A program made the translations under genes and the position numbers. A stretch of DNA of 64,000 nucleotides, taken from Pseudomonas sp. GM78 (GTDB lineage: Bacteria > Pseudomonadota > Gammaproteobacteria > Pseudomonadales > Pseudomonadaceae). Position 1 is the first letter of the stretch. Each line of letters opens with the position of its first letter. The notes under the pieces were generated by a model. That model was given only the letters and a program-made list of their open reading frames with translations, did no database searches and was not told where the DNA came from. This document shows, one piece after another, positions 33,239 through 43,325 of this stretch. The stretch spans positions 53,777 to 117,776 of the forward strand of contig NZ_AKJF01000094.1 in the NCBI RefSeq assembly GCF_000282475.1, given 5' to 3'.

Positions 33239-34195
33239 TCAAACCGCTGAAAACCGCTTTCGATAATCACTTGGCCCCACGCCGAGTCGCCGCATGAACG
33301 CCCTTCTGAACCCGTCCGTATTGGCATAGCCGACGGTATCGGCCAAGCGCTTGAGTGATACGTCCGAGTCTTCGATCAGTCGTCTGGCCGCATCGATACG
33401 TGCCAGTTCGACGAATTGCGCCGGGGTCGAGCCGGCTTCGGCCTTGAAGGTTCGGGCGAAGTTGCGCTCGCTCATACCGGCGTGGGCGGCCAGGGCGGGG
33501 ACGCTCAAGTCGGCTTTCAAGTGCTGCACAACATAATCCTGTACATCCCTGATCACGCTGCGTTCGGCAGTTTGCGCCGCCAGTTGGGCGCTGAACTGCG
33601 ATTGCCCACCAGGACGCTTAAAGAACATCACCATTTCACGGGCAACGCTGAGCGCCAGTTCCCTGCCGTGGTCCTCTTCAACCAGCGCCAGCGCAAGGTC
33701 CATGCCGGCGGTCACACCTGCCGAGGTGTAGACGTTGCCATCCTTGATAAAGATGCTGTCCGGATCGACGTGGGTTTGCGGGTTTTCCTTGGCGAGTTTT
33801 GCACTGGAATTCCAGTGGGTGGTGACACGACGTCCGTCGAGCAGGCCTGCGGCGGCAAGCAGGAATGCACCGCTACAGACTGAGCCAATACGGCGCACGG
33901 ATGCCGCCTGCCGGCGCAGCCAATCCTGCAGTAAAGGGTTCTGGGCGATTTCATCGATGTGCGGGCTGCCTGCAACCAGCAAGGTGTCGATCTTGCCTTT
34001 ATAGGTTTCGAAGGTCTCGTCGACGCCTATCTTCAAACCGCTTGAGCCTTTGATCATGCCCTTTTCGGTACCAATGACCTCGACCCGATAGGCGCGTGGA
34101 TTACCGAGTTGCCTGGCCGCTTCGGCAAAGACGTCGGCGGGCCCTACGACGTCCAGCAGTTGCACGCGAGGGAATGCAAGGAGCGTGATGCGCAT
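33239..34195 (-). CDS. GlxA-family (DJ-1/PfpI plus AraC) transcriptional regulator
   Basis: 318 residues. The DJ-1/PfpI domain covers residues 1-190 with the nucleophile elbow IGSVCSGAFLLAAAGLLDGR followed by RVTTHW. The AraC domain covers 215-315 with LSVPALAAHAGMSERNFART and LKRLADTVGYANTDGFRRAF. It is divergent from the TDT-type channel gene at 34311 and probably regulates it. The 116-bp gap contains CAGCCAACTTCTGTTTGGCTG (34250-34270), two inverted CAGCCAA halves that could be its operator. Confidence 0.88.
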   Translation of the reverse strand: MRITLLAFPRVQLLDVVGPADVFAEAARQLGNPRAYRVEVIGTEKGMIKGSSGLKIGVDETFETYKGKIDTLLVAGSPHIDEIAQNPLLQDWLRRQAASVRRIGSVCSGAFLLAAAGLLDGRRVTTHWNSSAKLAKENPQTHVDPDSIFIKDGNVYTSAGVTAGMDLALALVEEDHGRELALSVAREMVMFFKRPGGQSQFSAQLAAQTAERSVIRDVQDYVVQHLKADLSVPALAAHAGMSERNFARTFKAEAGSTPAQFVELARIDAARRLIEDSDVSLKRLADTVGYANTDGFRRAFMRRLGVGPSDYRKRFSAV

Positions 34196-34249
34196 GATGT
34201 CTGTCCTCGTCGAATCATTGGCTGAATACGTCGCTTAAAGACTATTTCA

Positions 34250-34270
34250 GCCAACTTCTGTTTGGCTGAA
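34250..34270. promoter_or_regulatory. Possible operator between GlxA-type regulator and channel gene
   Basis: CAGCCAA and TTGGCTG, perfect 7-bp inverted halves seven bases apart, sit in the divergent promoter region, 41 bp before the channel gene start. The bound protein is inferred to be the divergent AraC-type regulator. Confidence 0.45.
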
Positions 34271-34310
34271 AATAGCCCCAACAGCAAATTCAGTCAAACG
34301 GGAGACTGCC

Positions 34311-35312
34311 ATGAACACTGCATACACCCCCACCGTCGCTGCGGCTCAACCAGTAACCGGCAGCACGACATCGATCAAGAACCTGCCCATCAATCTGTTC
34401 GGTTCAGTCATGGGCCTGGCCGGCCTGGGACTGGCCTGGCGCTTGAGTGGTCAGTATTACGGCGTCGGCGGCCTGTTGGGTGAAGCGATTGGTGCACTGG
34501 CCGCCCTGGTATTCGTGCTGCTGACCTTGGGTTACCTGGGCAAATGGATAAAACATCCAGCAGCGGTAAAGGCCGAGTTCAACCACCCGATCGCCAGCAA
34601 CTTTTTTGGCACCGTCACCATTGCACTGTTGCTGCTGTCGGCAGTCGCCGCCCCCCACAGTCAATTGCTCGCAGAGGCTCTGTGGATACTGGGCAGCGCA
34701 CTGACGGTGTTGCTCGCAGGCCTGGTGGTTTCCCGTCTGTTGTCGGGCAATCAGGATTCGTTGAATGCCGTACCTGCCTGGCTGATTCCAGGTGTTGCCA
34801 CCCTCGATATCGCGGTAACCGGTGCGCATATGCCCATGGCCTGGGCTGCCGAGTTCAACCTGTTTGCCCTCGCCGTGGGTGCGGTGCTGGCGCTGGTGTT
34901 CTTCACCCGGATTTTCTCGCGGCTGGTGCATGAGGCCGCGCTTGCCAAAGGCATGGTGCCTTCGCTGATGGTCCTGATTGCACCCTTTGAAGTCGGCTTT
35001 CTGGCGTACACCAACGTGTTCGGCGAGATCGACCGATTTGCCAGCGTGTTGTTCTATTTCGGCCTGTTCCTGTTCGTGGTGCTCGGTTTCAAAGTGTTCC
35101 GTCGCGATGTGCCCTTTGCCCCTTCGTGGTGGGCCATCAGCTTTCCCATCGCGGCCCTGAGCAATGCGGCGCTGAAATATGCACATGCCCAGGACAACAC
35201 CGTGCTGATGGTCATCGCTGCTGCGATTCTGCTGTTCCTCACCGTGGCACTGACCGTACTGATGGTCAAAACCCTGGGCAGCCTGTTCAGCGGCAAACTG
35301 TTGGCCAACTGA
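34311..35312 (+). CDS. TDT/SLAC1-family membrane channel or exporter (TehA-like)
   Basis: 333 residues with ten hydrophobic segments. The family pattern is NLPINLFGSVMGLAGLGLAW near residue 24, HPIASNFFGTVTIALLLLSA, then IPGVATLDIAVTGAHMP and KGMVPSLMVLIAPFEVGFLA. These match tellurite-resistance/dicarboxylate transporters (TehA, Mae1, SLAC1), which pass anions or organic acids. GGGAGACTGCC precedes the ATG. It is followed by a strong terminator and divergent from a GlxA-type regulator. Substrate not evident. Confidence 0.85.
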   Translation: MNTAYTPTVAAAQPVTGSTTSIKNLPINLFGSVMGLAGLGLAWRLSGQYYGVGGLLGEAIGALAALVFVLLTLGYLGKWIKHPAAVKAEFNHPIASNFFGTVTIALLLLSAVAAPHSQLLAEALWILGSALTVLLAGLVVSRLLSGNQDSLNAVPAWLIPGVATLDIAVTGAHMPMAWAAEFNLFALAVGAVLALVFFTRIFSRLVHEAALAKGMVPSLMVLIAPFEVGFLAYTNVFGEIDRFASVLFYFGLFLFVVLGFKVFRRDVPFAPSWWAISFPIAALSNAALKYAHAQDNTVLMVIAAAILLFLTVALTVLMVKTLGSLFSGKLLAN

Positions 35313-35329
35313 CCTTTTACCTCCCTTTG

Positions 35330-35356
35330 GCGAGCCTTCATCGGCTCGCTTTTTTT
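35330..35356 (+). terminator. Rho-independent terminator after the TDT-family gene
   Basis: GCGAGCC, loop TTCATC and GGCTCGC form a 7-bp stem followed by TTTTTTT, 18 bp past the stop codon. Confidence 0.88.
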
Positions 35357-35376
35357 CGCCCATGCAGGTTCATCGA

Positions 35377-35703
35377 ATGACTTACAACACCTCCTGGTTA
35401 CTGCTGATCGTTGCCGGATTCCTGGAGATTTTCTTTGCGGTCGGGTTGAAATCCGCGAGCGGCCTTGAACGGCCCTGGCTGCTGGTCGGCACTGTCGTAG
35501 TAATGGCCGCCAGCTTGTGCTTGTTGACGATGGCGCTGCGAGTGCTGCCCGTAGGCACCGCCTACGCGGTCTGGACCGGCATCGGCGCTGCCGGCACCGC
35601 CATCGTTGGAATGTATTGGCTGGGCGACACGGTATCGTTCTGGAAGCTGGTGTGGATCGGATTGATCCTGTTGAGCGTCGCCGGACTACGCTGGGCAACC
35701 TGA
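35377..35703 (+). CDS. sugE: Small multidrug resistance (SMR) efflux protein, SugE/Gdx-like
   Basis: 108 residues from the ATG at 35377 (MTYNTSWLLL); a start five codons earlier lies on the terminator and is less likely. Four membrane helices; the first carries the conserved Glu in VAGFLEIFFAVGLK. GTAYAVWTGIGAAGTAIVGM in the third segment is typical of the SugE/Gdx branch. These proton-coupled dimers export guanidinium or quaternary ammonium compounds. No guanidine riboswitch was seen upstream, so the substrate stays open. Confidence 0.88.
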   Translation: MTYNTSWLLLIVAGFLEIFFAVGLKSASGLERPWLLVGTVVVMAASLCLLTMALRVLPVGTAYAVWTGIGAAGTAIVGMYWLGDTVSFWKLVWIGLILLSVAGLRWAT

Positions 35704-35896
35704 TCCCACTGCACTGACCGGACATCACCAACTACCGACACACACAATGAAGCTGTCAAAACCGTAATCTTCAACTCAGCCTCATGAAAGCTTGTGCCCA
35801 TTAACATCCTCCTCGAGCTGACTGGCTTTGCCCGTCTGACTTCACATCAGCGCCTCCTGTTTTCACTGTCATCCGACTGATCGGGAACCAAGCAGC

Positions 35897-37633
35897 ATGC
35901 AACCTGAAACTTCAAGACGGACTTTTGTAAAGGGACTCGCCGCCAGCGCAATGCTCGGAAGCCTGGGGCTGTGGCGCTCGCCTGTGTGGGCGGTCACCAG
36001 CCCCGGTGAGGCGAATGTGTTGGCCGGTACCGACTTCCAGCTGTTCATCGGCGAAACGCCAGTGAACATCACCGGCAACCCGCGCACGGCCATGACCGTC
36101 AACGGCGGTATTCCCGGCCCTTTGCTGCGCTGGCGTGAAGGCGACACGGTCACGCTGCGGGTGAGGAACAAACTCAATACCGACACCTCCATTCACTGGC
36201 ACGGCATCCTGCTGCCGGCCAACATGGACGGTGTGCCCGGCCTGAGTTTTCAAGGCATCGAACCGGGTGGCCTGTACGTCTACCAGTTCAAGGTTCGACA
36301 GAACGGTACTTACTGGTATCACAGCCATTCGGGGTTCCAGGAACAATCGGGCGTCTACGGCCCGTTGGTGATCGATGCGAAGGAACCGGAGCCGTTCCAG
36401 TACGACCGCGATTATGTGGTGATGCTGAGCGACTGGAGCGACGAAGACGCGATCGGTTTGATGAAGACGTTGAAAAAACAGTCGGATTACTACAACTACC
36501 ATAAACGCACGGTGGGTGATTTCATCCACGACGTCAGCGAGAACGGCTGGGGGGCCACGGTCGCCGATCGAACGATGTGGGCCGAAATGAACATGAATCC
36601 CACGGACCTGGCCGACGTCAGCGGCGCGACTTACACCTACCTGTTGAACGGCCAGGCACCGGACATGAACTGGACCGGTGTTTTCCACCCAGGGGAGAAA
36701 CTGCGGCTGCGCTTTATCAACGGCTCCGCCATGACCTACTTCGACGTGCGTATCCCCGGTGTGAAAATGACGGTGGTCGCGGCAGACGGCCTGCACGTCA
36801 AGCCGGTAAGCGTCGACGAGTTTCGGATCGCGGTGGCAGAGACGTTCGATGTGATCGTCGAGCCGACCCGGGAGGTCCATATCCTGTTCGCTCAGTCGAT
36901 GGATCGCACAGGCTATGCCCGCGGCACCCTGGCGGTGAAGGCAGGTTTATCCGCGCCGATACCCCCCCTGGACCCGAGGCCGCTGCTGACCATGGATGAC
37001 ATGGGTATGGGCGGCATGGACCACGGCAGTATGGGCGCCGACATGAAGGGAATGGATCACGGCTCGATGCAAGGCATGGATCACAGTGGCATGGCTGGCA
37101 TGGGCGAAATGCAGTCCCATCCCGCAACGGAGAACAACAACCCGCTGTTGGACATGCAGGCCATGACCCCCTCGCCCCGGCTCGATGACCCTGGCCTCGG
37201 CCTGCGCGACAACGGTCGTCGCGTCCTGACCTATTCCGACCTGCGCAGCACCTTCGAAGACCCGGACGGCCGCGACCCCGGCCGCACCCTGGAACTGCAC
37301 CTCACCGGCCACATGGAGAAGTTCGCCTGGTCCTTCAACGGCGTGAAATTCTCCGATGCCGAACCCCTGCGCCTCAAGTATGGCGAGCGGGTTCGGGTGG
37401 TGCTGGTCAACGACACGATGATGACTCATCCCATACACCTGCATGGCCTGTGGAGCGACCTCGAAGACGAGAACGGTGAGTTCATGGTGCGCAAACACAC
37501 CATCGACATGCCGCCTGGCACCCGGCGCAGCTATCGGGTCACTGCCGATGCCCTCGGTCGCTGGGCTTATCACTGCCATCTCCTTTATCACATGGAAATG
37601 GGCATGTTCCGTGAAGTTCGAGTGGAAGAATGA
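35897..37633 (+). CDS. copA: Copper resistance multicopper oxidase CopA
   Basis: 578 residues with a twin-arginine signal ([15 protein letters not shown]). There are three cupredoxin domains and four copper-binding motifs: [30 protein letters not shown] and the C-terminal [14 protein letters not shown] Met/His-rich stretch at residues 370-410 ([19 protein letters not shown] repeats) is the CopA copper-binding linker. It oxidises Cu(I) and sequesters copper in the periplasm. It is followed 10 bp later by copB. The regulator pair copRS is not in the window. Confidence 0.95.
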   Translation: MQPETSRRTFVKGLAASAMLGSLGLWRSPVWAVTSPGEANVLAGTDFQLFIGETPVNITGNPRTAMTVNGGIPGPLLRWREGDTVTLRVRNKLNTDTSIHWHGILLPANMDGVPGLSFQGIEPGGLYVYQFKVRQNGTYWYHSHSGFQEQSGVYGPLVIDAKEPEPFQYDRDYVVMLSDWSDEDAIGLMKTLKKQSDYYNYHKRTVGDFIHDVSENGWGATVADRTMWAEMNMNPTDLADVSGATYTYLLNGQAPDMNWTGVFHPGEKLRLRFINGSAMTYFDVRIPGVKMTVVAADGLHVKPVSVDEFRIAVAETFDVIVEPTREVHILFAQSMDRTGYARGTLAVKAGLSAPIPPLDPRPLLTMDDMGMGGMDHGSMGADMKGMDHGSMQGMDHSGMAGMGEMQSHPATENNNPLLDMQAMTPSPRLDDPGLGLRDNGRRVLTYSDLRSTFEDPDGRDPGRTLELHLTGHMEKFAWSFNGVKFSDAEPLRLKYGERVRVVLVNDTMMTHPIHLHGLWSDLEDENGEFMVRKHTIDMPPGTRRSYRVTADALGRWAYHCHLLYHMEMGMFREVRVEE

Positions 37634-37643
37634 GGCGCTACCC

Positions 37644-38507
37644 ATGACCAGACTCACACTTGGCGCGTTGGCACTCGTGACCGCGAACCTGACACTCTCA
37701 TCGGCAATGGCCGCCACCGACAACATGCAGCACATGGATCACAGCCGGATGCCGGGCATGGATCACAGCCGGATGCAGCCTGCTGCGCCAGCCGAAAGCC
37801 GCACGCCGATCCCGGCGTTGACCGATGCCGACCGGGCCGCCGTGTTCGTCAGTCCCAATGGCCATAGCGTCCATGACTCCGGGCTAAACTATTACTTGCT
37901 TGCCGACAAACTCGAATGGCAGGACGCCGATAACGGCAGTGCCCTCGCCTGGGATATCTCAGGCTGGATCGGAGGAGACATCGACCGCCTGTGGCTGCGT
38001 TCCGAGGGTGAACGCAGCGACAGCAAGACCGAAGAGGCACAAATCCAGGCCCTCTGGGGCCACGCCATCTCCCCATGGTGGGACGTGGTGACCGGCATTC
38101 GCCAGGACTTCAAACCCGGCGCCCCGCAAACCTGGGCGGCGTTCGGCGTGCAAGGCATGGCCTTGTACAACTTCGAAACCGAGGCAACGGCCTTCATCGG
38201 TGAAGGCGGCCAAACCGCCGCGCGACTGAAAGGCGAGTACGACATCCTGCTGACCAACCGGCTCATCCTGCAGCCAACTGCCGAACTTGATTTCCACAGC
38301 AAGGACGACCCGCGACGAGGCATCGGCTCCGGCCTGTCCAGCAGCGAAGCGGGCCTGCGCCTGCGCTATGAAATCCGCCGGGAATTTGCGCCTTACATCG
38401 GCGTGACCTGGAACCGCACCTATGGCAAAACCGCCGACTATGCCAGCGACGATGGCGAGGATCGCAGCGAAACACGCCTGGTCCTCGGCGTTCGGCTGTG
38501 GTTCTAA
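37644..38507 (+). CDS. copB: Copper resistance protein B (outer membrane)
   Basis: 287 residues from the ATG at 37644; a longer overlapping frame belongs to copA's shadow. Signal peptide ends AMAATD. A short Met/His copper motif ([17 protein letters not shown]) is followed by the conserved CopB beta-barrel ([39 protein letters not shown] and closing [10 protein letters not shown]). It acts with CopA to hold copper at the outer membrane. Confidence 0.94.
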   Translation: MTRLTLGALALVTANLTLSSAMAATDNMQHMDHSRMPGMDHSRMQPAAPAESRTPIPALTDADRAAVFVSPNGHSVHDSGLNYYLLADKLEWQDADNGSALAWDISGWIGGDIDRLWLRSEGERSDSKTEEAQIQALWGHAISPWWDVVTGIRQDFKPGAPQTWAAFGVQGMALYNFETEATAFIGEGGQTAARLKGEYDILLTNRLILQPTAELDFHSKDDPRRGIGSGLSSSEAGLRLRYEIRREFAPYIGVTWNRTYGKTADYASDDGEDRSETRLVLGVRLWF

Positions 38508-38620
38508 AACGCGTCAACTGACCTGCAAAAAATTGCCGTTTGAAGCAATGCGAGCCTGCCCTGCGCTTGCGCCAGGCATCGTTTTCACCAAGTGTTTAAT
38601 TATCAATCACATCTGCGTAT

Positions 38621-38639
38621 GATATTGATTCTCAAATAA
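38621..38639 (+). promoter_or_regulatory. Probable Fur box upstream of the TonB receptor
   Basis: GATATTGATTCTCAAATAA matches 13 of 19 positions of GATAATGATTCTCATTATC and lies 22 bp before the receptor ATG. TTATCAATC just upstream (38599-38607) may extend the operator. It indicates iron repression of the receptor. Confidence 0.65.
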
Positions 38640-38660
38640 CACCGCCAAATGTGAGTCCGC

Positions 38661-40916
38661 ATGTCCGCCCCAATCCTCCCGTGTCCACCCAACTCCGTTA
38701 TGCCGCGCGCGCCTCTGGCACTGCGCCCCCTGGCTCTGGCAGTGCACATGCTGGCCGCCGGTATCGCCTTTGTTGCCCCCGGGCTGCAAGCGGCGCAGCA
38801 GACTGAACCGGCAGAGACGGGAAGCTCTGTCACCCTGGCGCCTATCGCTATCACGGAGATTGCGACCGGCGAACGCAGCGCCGTCACCGAAGATACCCAC
38901 TCCTACACCACTGACGCGGCACGCACGGCCACGCCGTTGAGCATGTCGCTGCGCGAGACGCCGCAATCGGTCAGCGTCATCACCCAGCAACGCATTCAGG
39001 ACCAGGACCTGGGTACGATTCTCGACGTGGTCAACAATGCCACCGGTGTGTCGGTCAACCGCTACGAGACCAGCCGGGCACAGTTCAACGCCCGGGGCTT
39101 CGAGCTCAACTCGCTGATGATCGATGGCGTACCCACCATCTTCGAGCAGCCATGGAGTTCGGGCGAAGTTTTCAGCAGTCTGGCCATGTATGACCGCGTT
39201 GAAATAGTGCGTGGTGCCAACGGTTTGATGACCGGTGCGGGCGACCCTTCGGCGACCATCAACATGGTGCGCAAGCGCGCCAGCAGCACGGATTTGAAGG
39301 GCTCGCTGGAGCTGAGCGCCGGCACCTGGGACACCTATGGCGTGGAGGCCGATGTCTCCAGCGCACTGAACTCCGAAGGCACTGTGCGTGGGCGCCTGGT
39401 CGCTGAGACCAACGAAGGCGACACCTGGATCGACATGAACTCCACCAAGCGCCAGACGCTGTACGGCACCATGGACATCGACCTGACGCCCGACACCACG
39501 CTCTGGTTCGGCTTGAGCCGACAGGAAAGCAATGCCGACTCGCCGATGTGGGGTGGCCTGCCCGTCTGGTACGCCGACGGCAGTCGCACTCACTGGAGCC
39601 GCTCCAAGACAACCTCCGCCAAGTGGAGCAAGTGGGACACCACCTTCGAGACCTACTTCGTCAATCTCGACCACAGGTTCGCCAACGATTGGCAAATGAA
39701 CCTCAGCTACAACCGTGGCGAGCGCAACGGCGACTCTTCCCTGCTCTACCTGTCCGGCAATCCGGGCCAGAATGGCAGCGTCGGCATGTCTTCGTTCCCG
39801 GCGACCTACAAGACCGAGACCACCCAGGACGACTACGGCATCCGCTTCAGTGGCCCGTTCTCGCTGCTGGGTCGTGAGCACGAACTGGCCTTTGGTTATG
39901 TGGACAGCAAGCAGAAGTTCGACGCCGATTCAAAAGACGCGCAAACCGGGTTCGGCGGTGTTGCCGATTTCGATGCCTACAACGGCGATTTCCCCGAGCC
40001 GATCTGGGGCCCGAGGACCGACTACGGCTACAGCGAGACCCGCCAGAAGGGACTGTACGCAGCAACCCGCCTGAACGTGACCGACGATTTGAAAGTGATC
40101 CTGGGCGCCCGTGAGAGCTGGTACGAAAAGACCAGCGACGACATCTATTCTGAAGTGAGCAAGGTCGATGTCGATCATGAGCTGACGCCCTATGCCGGTG
40201 TCGTCTACGACCTCACCGACAACCTCTCGGCCTATGCCAGCTACACGGAAATCTTCCTGCCGCAGTCGGTGCGCGACAGCAGTGGCCAGACCCTGGAACC
40301 TATGGTTGGCGAAAGCACTGAACTGGGCCTCAAGGGTGAGTACTTCGATGGCCGCCTGAACGCCTCTGCGGCGATTTTCCAGATCAAGCAGGATAACCTC
40401 GGCCAGAGCACCGGCGTGCTGATCGATCCTTCGAACCCTGTCGGCGGTTATGCCTACGAGGCCAGCGAAGGCGCGACCAGCAAGGGCTTCGAGCTGGAAG
40501 TCTCCGGCGAACTCGCGACCGACTGGAACGCCTCGGTGGGCTACACCCAGTTCACCGCCGAAGACGCCAACGGCGACGACGTGAACACGCTGTACCCGAC
40601 CAAGTTGCTGCGTACGTTCACCACCTATCGTCTGCCCGGTGTGTTCAACAAGCTGACCATCGGTGGCGGCGTCAACTGGCAGGATTCGATCTACACCTAC
40701 GCCACCAACCCGGCCGGCAATTCCGAGAAGATCCAGCAGGATGCCTACGCGCTGGTCAACCTGATGGCGCGCTACGAGATCACCGATAACCTCTCGGCGC
40801 AGGTCAATGCCAACAACGTCACCGACGAGAAGTACTTCGACATCTTCGATGCCTACGGCGCCCTGACGTACGGCGCACCGCGCAGCATTACCGCCTCGGC
40901 GAAATATCGATTCTAA
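38661..40916 (+). CDS. TonB-dependent siderophore receptor
   Basis: 751 residues. An extended signal region ends near residue 46 (GLQAAQQ). The plug domain begins TPLSMSLRETPQSVSVITQQ and contains FNARGFELNSLMIDGVP and VEIVRGANGLMTGAGDPSAT. The barrel ends PRSITASAKYRF with the terminal aromatic residue. The plug pattern is that of FpvA/FhuE/FoxA-type ferric hydroxamate receptors. There is no N-terminal signalling domain. The Fur box points to a ferric siderophore, although the next operon carries a cobalamin riboswitch. Confidence 0.92.
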   Translation: MSAPILPCPPNSVMPRAPLALRPLALAVHMLAAGIAFVAPGLQAAQQTEPAETGSSVTLAPIAITEIATGERSAVTEDTHSYTTDAARTATPLSMSLRETPQSVSVITQQRIQDQDLGTILDVVNNATGVSVNRYETSRAQFNARGFELNSLMIDGVPTIFEQPWSSGEVFSSLAMYDRVEIVRGANGLMTGAGDPSATINMVRKRASSTDLKGSLELSAGTWDTYGVEADVSSALNSEGTVRGRLVAETNEGDTWIDMNSTKRQTLYGTMDIDLTPDTTLWFGLSRQESNADSPMWGGLPVWYADGSRTHWSRSKTTSAKWSKWDTTFETYFVNLDHRFANDWQMNLSYNRGERNGDSSLLYLSGNPGQNGSVGMSSFPATYKTETTQDDYGIRFSGPFSLLGREHELAFGYVDSKQKFDADSKDAQTGFGGVADFDAYNGDFPEPIWGPRTDYGYSETRQKGLYAATRLNVTDDLKVILGARESWYEKTSDDIYSEVSKVDVDHELTPYAGVVYDLTDNLSAYASYTEIFLPQSVRDSSGQTLEPMVGESTELGLKGEYFDGRLNASAAIFQIKQDNLGQSTGVLIDPSNPVGGYAYEASEGATSKGFELEVSGELATDWNASVGYTQFTAEDANGDDVNTLYPTKLLRTFTTYRLPGVFNKLTIGGGVNWQDSIYTYATNPAGNSEKIQQDAYALVNLMARYEITDNLSAQVNANNVTDEKYFDIFDAYGALTYGAPRSITASAKYRF

Positions 40917-40960
40917 GGCAAGGGACCGGGAGACGGATTCGCCTCGGGCGGCATGATCGA

Positions 40961-41140
40961 CTACCATGCCGCCGCCGGTCCCCCAACGGGATTAATAGGG
41001 AATCCGTGATGCTGCCAACGCATCAAACGGAACTGCCCCCGCAACTGTAGGTGCCGAGCCTGCTCCTGAACTGCCACTGGGATCGATCCCGGGAAGGCTG
41101 GAGCATGCCATGACGCATCAGTCAGGAGACCTGCCGGCCA
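40961..41140 (+). ncRNA. Cobalamin (AdoCbl) riboswitch
   Basis: The conserved elements occur in order: GGTCCCCCAACGGGATTAAT, AGGGAATCCGTG, AACTGCCCCCGCAACTGTAG, GCCACTGGG (41073-41081), GGAAGGCTG and the B12 box GTCAGGAGACCTGCCGG (41121-41137). Boundaries are approximate. It sits about 160 bp before a cobalamin-type binding protein gene and should repress the operon when B12 is plentiful. A hairpin GTCACTTCGGTGA-type stem near 41195-41210 may belong to the expression platform. Confidence 0.93.
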
Positions 41141-41298
41141 AGCAACAATCACTAACCGGCGGGGTGTCCGGGAAGGACATCCTTGCGCGCGCGTCACTTC
41201 GGTGATCGCCCCTGCACTGCTTTTTCGGCAGCGCTCGATGATGTGTTTTCCAGACCTTGCACCCTGGCTGTGTGTACGGTTCAAATGGAGATTGCATC

Positions 41299-42312
41299 AT
41301 GCTGTTGCCGCGCCTTTTCGCCCTCGTCACAGGCCTGGGTCTTTCCGCCCTCGCCTGCGCCTCCCCGACCCATTACCCGCTGACGATCGAGAACTGCGGC
41401 AGCCCGCTGACCTTCGCCCACGCCCCTGCCCGCGCCGTGACGATCGGCCAGGCCGGCACTGAAATGCTCTTTGCCCTGGGACTCGGTGACAAACTGGTCG
41501 GCACTTCGCTGTGGTTCAATGATGTGCTGGCCAAGTACAAGGGGCAAAACGACAGGATCGAACGCCTGGCCGATAACGAGCCGAGTTTCGAGTCGGTGAT
41601 CGGCAAACGCCCGGAGCTGGTTGCCGTCGAACTTGAGTGGATGGTCGGCCCGCAAGGCGCCGTCGCTACCCGCGAGCAGTTTCACGAACTGCAGATTCCG
41701 ACCTATCTCATGCCCTCGGACTGCGAGTCCAAGGACAACCTGGTCGGTGCCGACGGCACCCGCCTGCAGCCGTTTCGCATAGACAGCCTCTACAAAAGCA
41801 TCACCCAGCTGGCCGAGATCTTTGATGTGCAGGCGCGTGGGCAGCAACTGAACGCGCAACTGCAGGCCAGCCTGGCCAAGTCCATTGCCGCGGTGCAAGA
41901 CAAAGACCTCACGCACACCAGCGCGCTGGTCTGGTTTTCCAGTGCCAGCCTGGATATCGACCCCTATGTCGCCGGGCACAAGGGCATTCCCGACTTTATG
42001 CTCAATACCTTGGGCGTGCGCAATGTGGTGCAGTCCGACGAAGAGTGGCCAACCGTTGGTTGGGAGACCATCGCCAAGGCCAACCCGACGTTTCTGGTCA
42101 TCGCCCGCATGGATCGCCGTCGCTTCCCGGCTGACGACTATGAAAAGAAGCTGCAATTCCTGCGCAGCGATCCCGTGACCCGCAACATGGACGCGGTGAA
42201 AAACAACCGCATCATCATTCTTGACGCCATGGCCATGCAGGCCAGCGTGAGAATCTTCGACGGTCTCGAATCCCTGGCAACGGCCATCAATAGCTACGAC
42301 CTGCCAAAATGA
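41299..42312 (+). CDS. Cobalamin-type ABC transporter substrate-binding protein (BtuF-like)
   Basis: 337 residues from the ATG at 41299 with GGAG eight bases upstream; a start 14 codons earlier has no ribosome site. Signal peptide ends near residue 23 (LACASP). It is a periplasmic-binding protein of the FecB/BtuF class: RAVTIGQAGTEMLFALGLGD, RPELVAVELEWM, and a C-terminal lobe with DEEWPTVGWETIAKANPTFL. The cobalamin riboswitch upstream makes B12 or cobinamide the likely ligand. It is translationally coupled to the permease. Confidence 0.88.
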   Translation: MLLPRLFALVTGLGLSALACASPTHYPLTIENCGSPLTFAHAPARAVTIGQAGTEMLFALGLGDKLVGTSLWFNDVLAKYKGQNDRIERLADNEPSFESVIGKRPELVAVELEWMVGPQGAVATREQFHELQIPTYLMPSDCESKDNLVGADGTRLQPFRIDSLYKSITQLAEIFDVQARGQQLNAQLQASLAKSIAAVQDKDLTHTSALVWFSSASLDIDPYVAGHKGIPDFMLNTLGVRNVVQSDEEWPTVGWETIAKANPTFLVIARMDRRRFPADDYEKKLQFLRSDPVTRNMDAVKNNRIIILDAMAMQASVRIFDGLESLATAINSYDLPK

Positions 42313-43325
42313 CCGCGACGCTGATTCGTACTCTGCTGGCCCTGGTGATCCTGCTGGTGGCCGTGATTGCCGGTGTGGCCATCGGTGAAACGCCCATCGA
42401 ACCCGGTGTGGTGTTCCAGGTGCTGGCCAACAAACTGTGGGCGGCCGGGTATGCCCTCGATCCCATCGACGAGGGCATCGTCTGGAACTACCGCCTGACT
42501 CGCGCGCTGGTGGCGGCGGCTTGCGGGGCGGGCCTGGCGACCTGCGGGGTGATCCTGCAATCGTTGCTACGTAATCCGTTGGCCGATCCCTACCTGCTCG
42601 GTATTTCCGCAGGGGCCTCGACGGGCGCCGTGCTGGTGGCGTTGCTGGGCTTGGGTGCCGGCGCGATTTCGATGTCGGCCGGGGCCTTTGCCGGCGCCGT
42701 CGCCGCCTTCGCCGTCGTGGTGTTGCTGGGGCGTGCCAGCGGTTCGCCTGGCAGCACCGGCCAGATCATCCTGGCGGGGATCGCCGGTTCGCAACTGTTC
42801 AATGCACTCACCGCGTTCCTGATCACCAAGTCGGCCAGTTCCGAACAGGCGCGCGGCATCATGTTCTGGTTGCTCGGTAATCTCAGTGGCGTGCGCTGGC
42901 CATCGGTGTGGCTGGCCGTACCGGTTGCGATCGCCGGTCTCGCGGTGTGCCTGTGGCACCGTCGTGCGCTGGATGCCTTCACCTTTGGCGCCGACTCCGC
43001 GGCTTCGCTCGGCATTGCCGTACGGCCGGTGCAATTTCTGTTGATCATCTGTGCCGCCCTGGTGACGGCGGTGATGGTGTCGATTGTCGGCTCCATCGGT
43101 TTTGTCGGACTGGTCATTCCCCACGCCGCCAGGTTGTTGCTGGGCACTCGGCATACGCGCCTGCTGCCGGCCAGTGCGCTGGGCGGTGCGGTGTTCCTGG
43201 TGGCCGCCGATGTGCTCTCGCGCACGATGATCAAGGGCCAGGTGATTCCGGTCGGCGTGATTACCGCATTGGTCGGCGCGCCTGTGTTCGCCCTGATCCT
43301 GGTCGGCCGGAGGAATGCCCGATGA
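42309..43325 (+). CDS. FecCD/BtuC-family permease
   Basis: 338 residues with about ten membrane segments. BtuC/FecCD marks: RLTRALVAAACGAGLATCGV, NPLADPYLLGISAGASTGAV, GSPGSTGQIILAGIAGSQLF and VGFVGLVIPHAARLL. The ATG overlaps the binding-protein stop, and the stop overlaps the ATPase start, both as ATGA. It forms the membrane channel of the B12-type importer under riboswitch control. Confidence 0.93.
   Translation: MTATLIRTLLALVILLVAVIAGVAIGETPIEPGVVFQVLANKLWAAGYALDPIDEGIVWNYRLTRALVAAACGAGLATCGVILQSLLRNPLADPYLLGISAGASTGAVLVALLGLGAGAISMSAGAFAGAVAAFAVVVLLGRASGSPGSTGQIILAGIAGSQLFNALTAFLITKSASSEQARGIMFWLLGNLSGVRWPSVWLAVPVAIAGLAVCLWHRRALDAFTFGADSAASLGIAVRPVQFLLIICAALVTAVMVSIVGSIGFVGLVIPHAARLLLGTRHTRLLPASALGGAVFLVAADVLSRTMIKGQVIPVGVITALVGAPVFALILVGRRNAR

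Noticed and set aside
35362-35376. Earlier ATG for the SMR protein
   Set aside because: It lies directly after the terminator T-run with no ribosome site; the ATG at 35377 gives the usual SugE length.
36970-37130. Met/His repeats in copA as a possible insertion
   Set aside because: Such MDHGSM-type linkers are a normal copper-binding feature of CopA.
38607-39881. 424-codon minus-strand frame opposite the TonB receptor
   Set aside because: It runs through the Fur box and the receptor plug coding sequence and has no recognisable domain.
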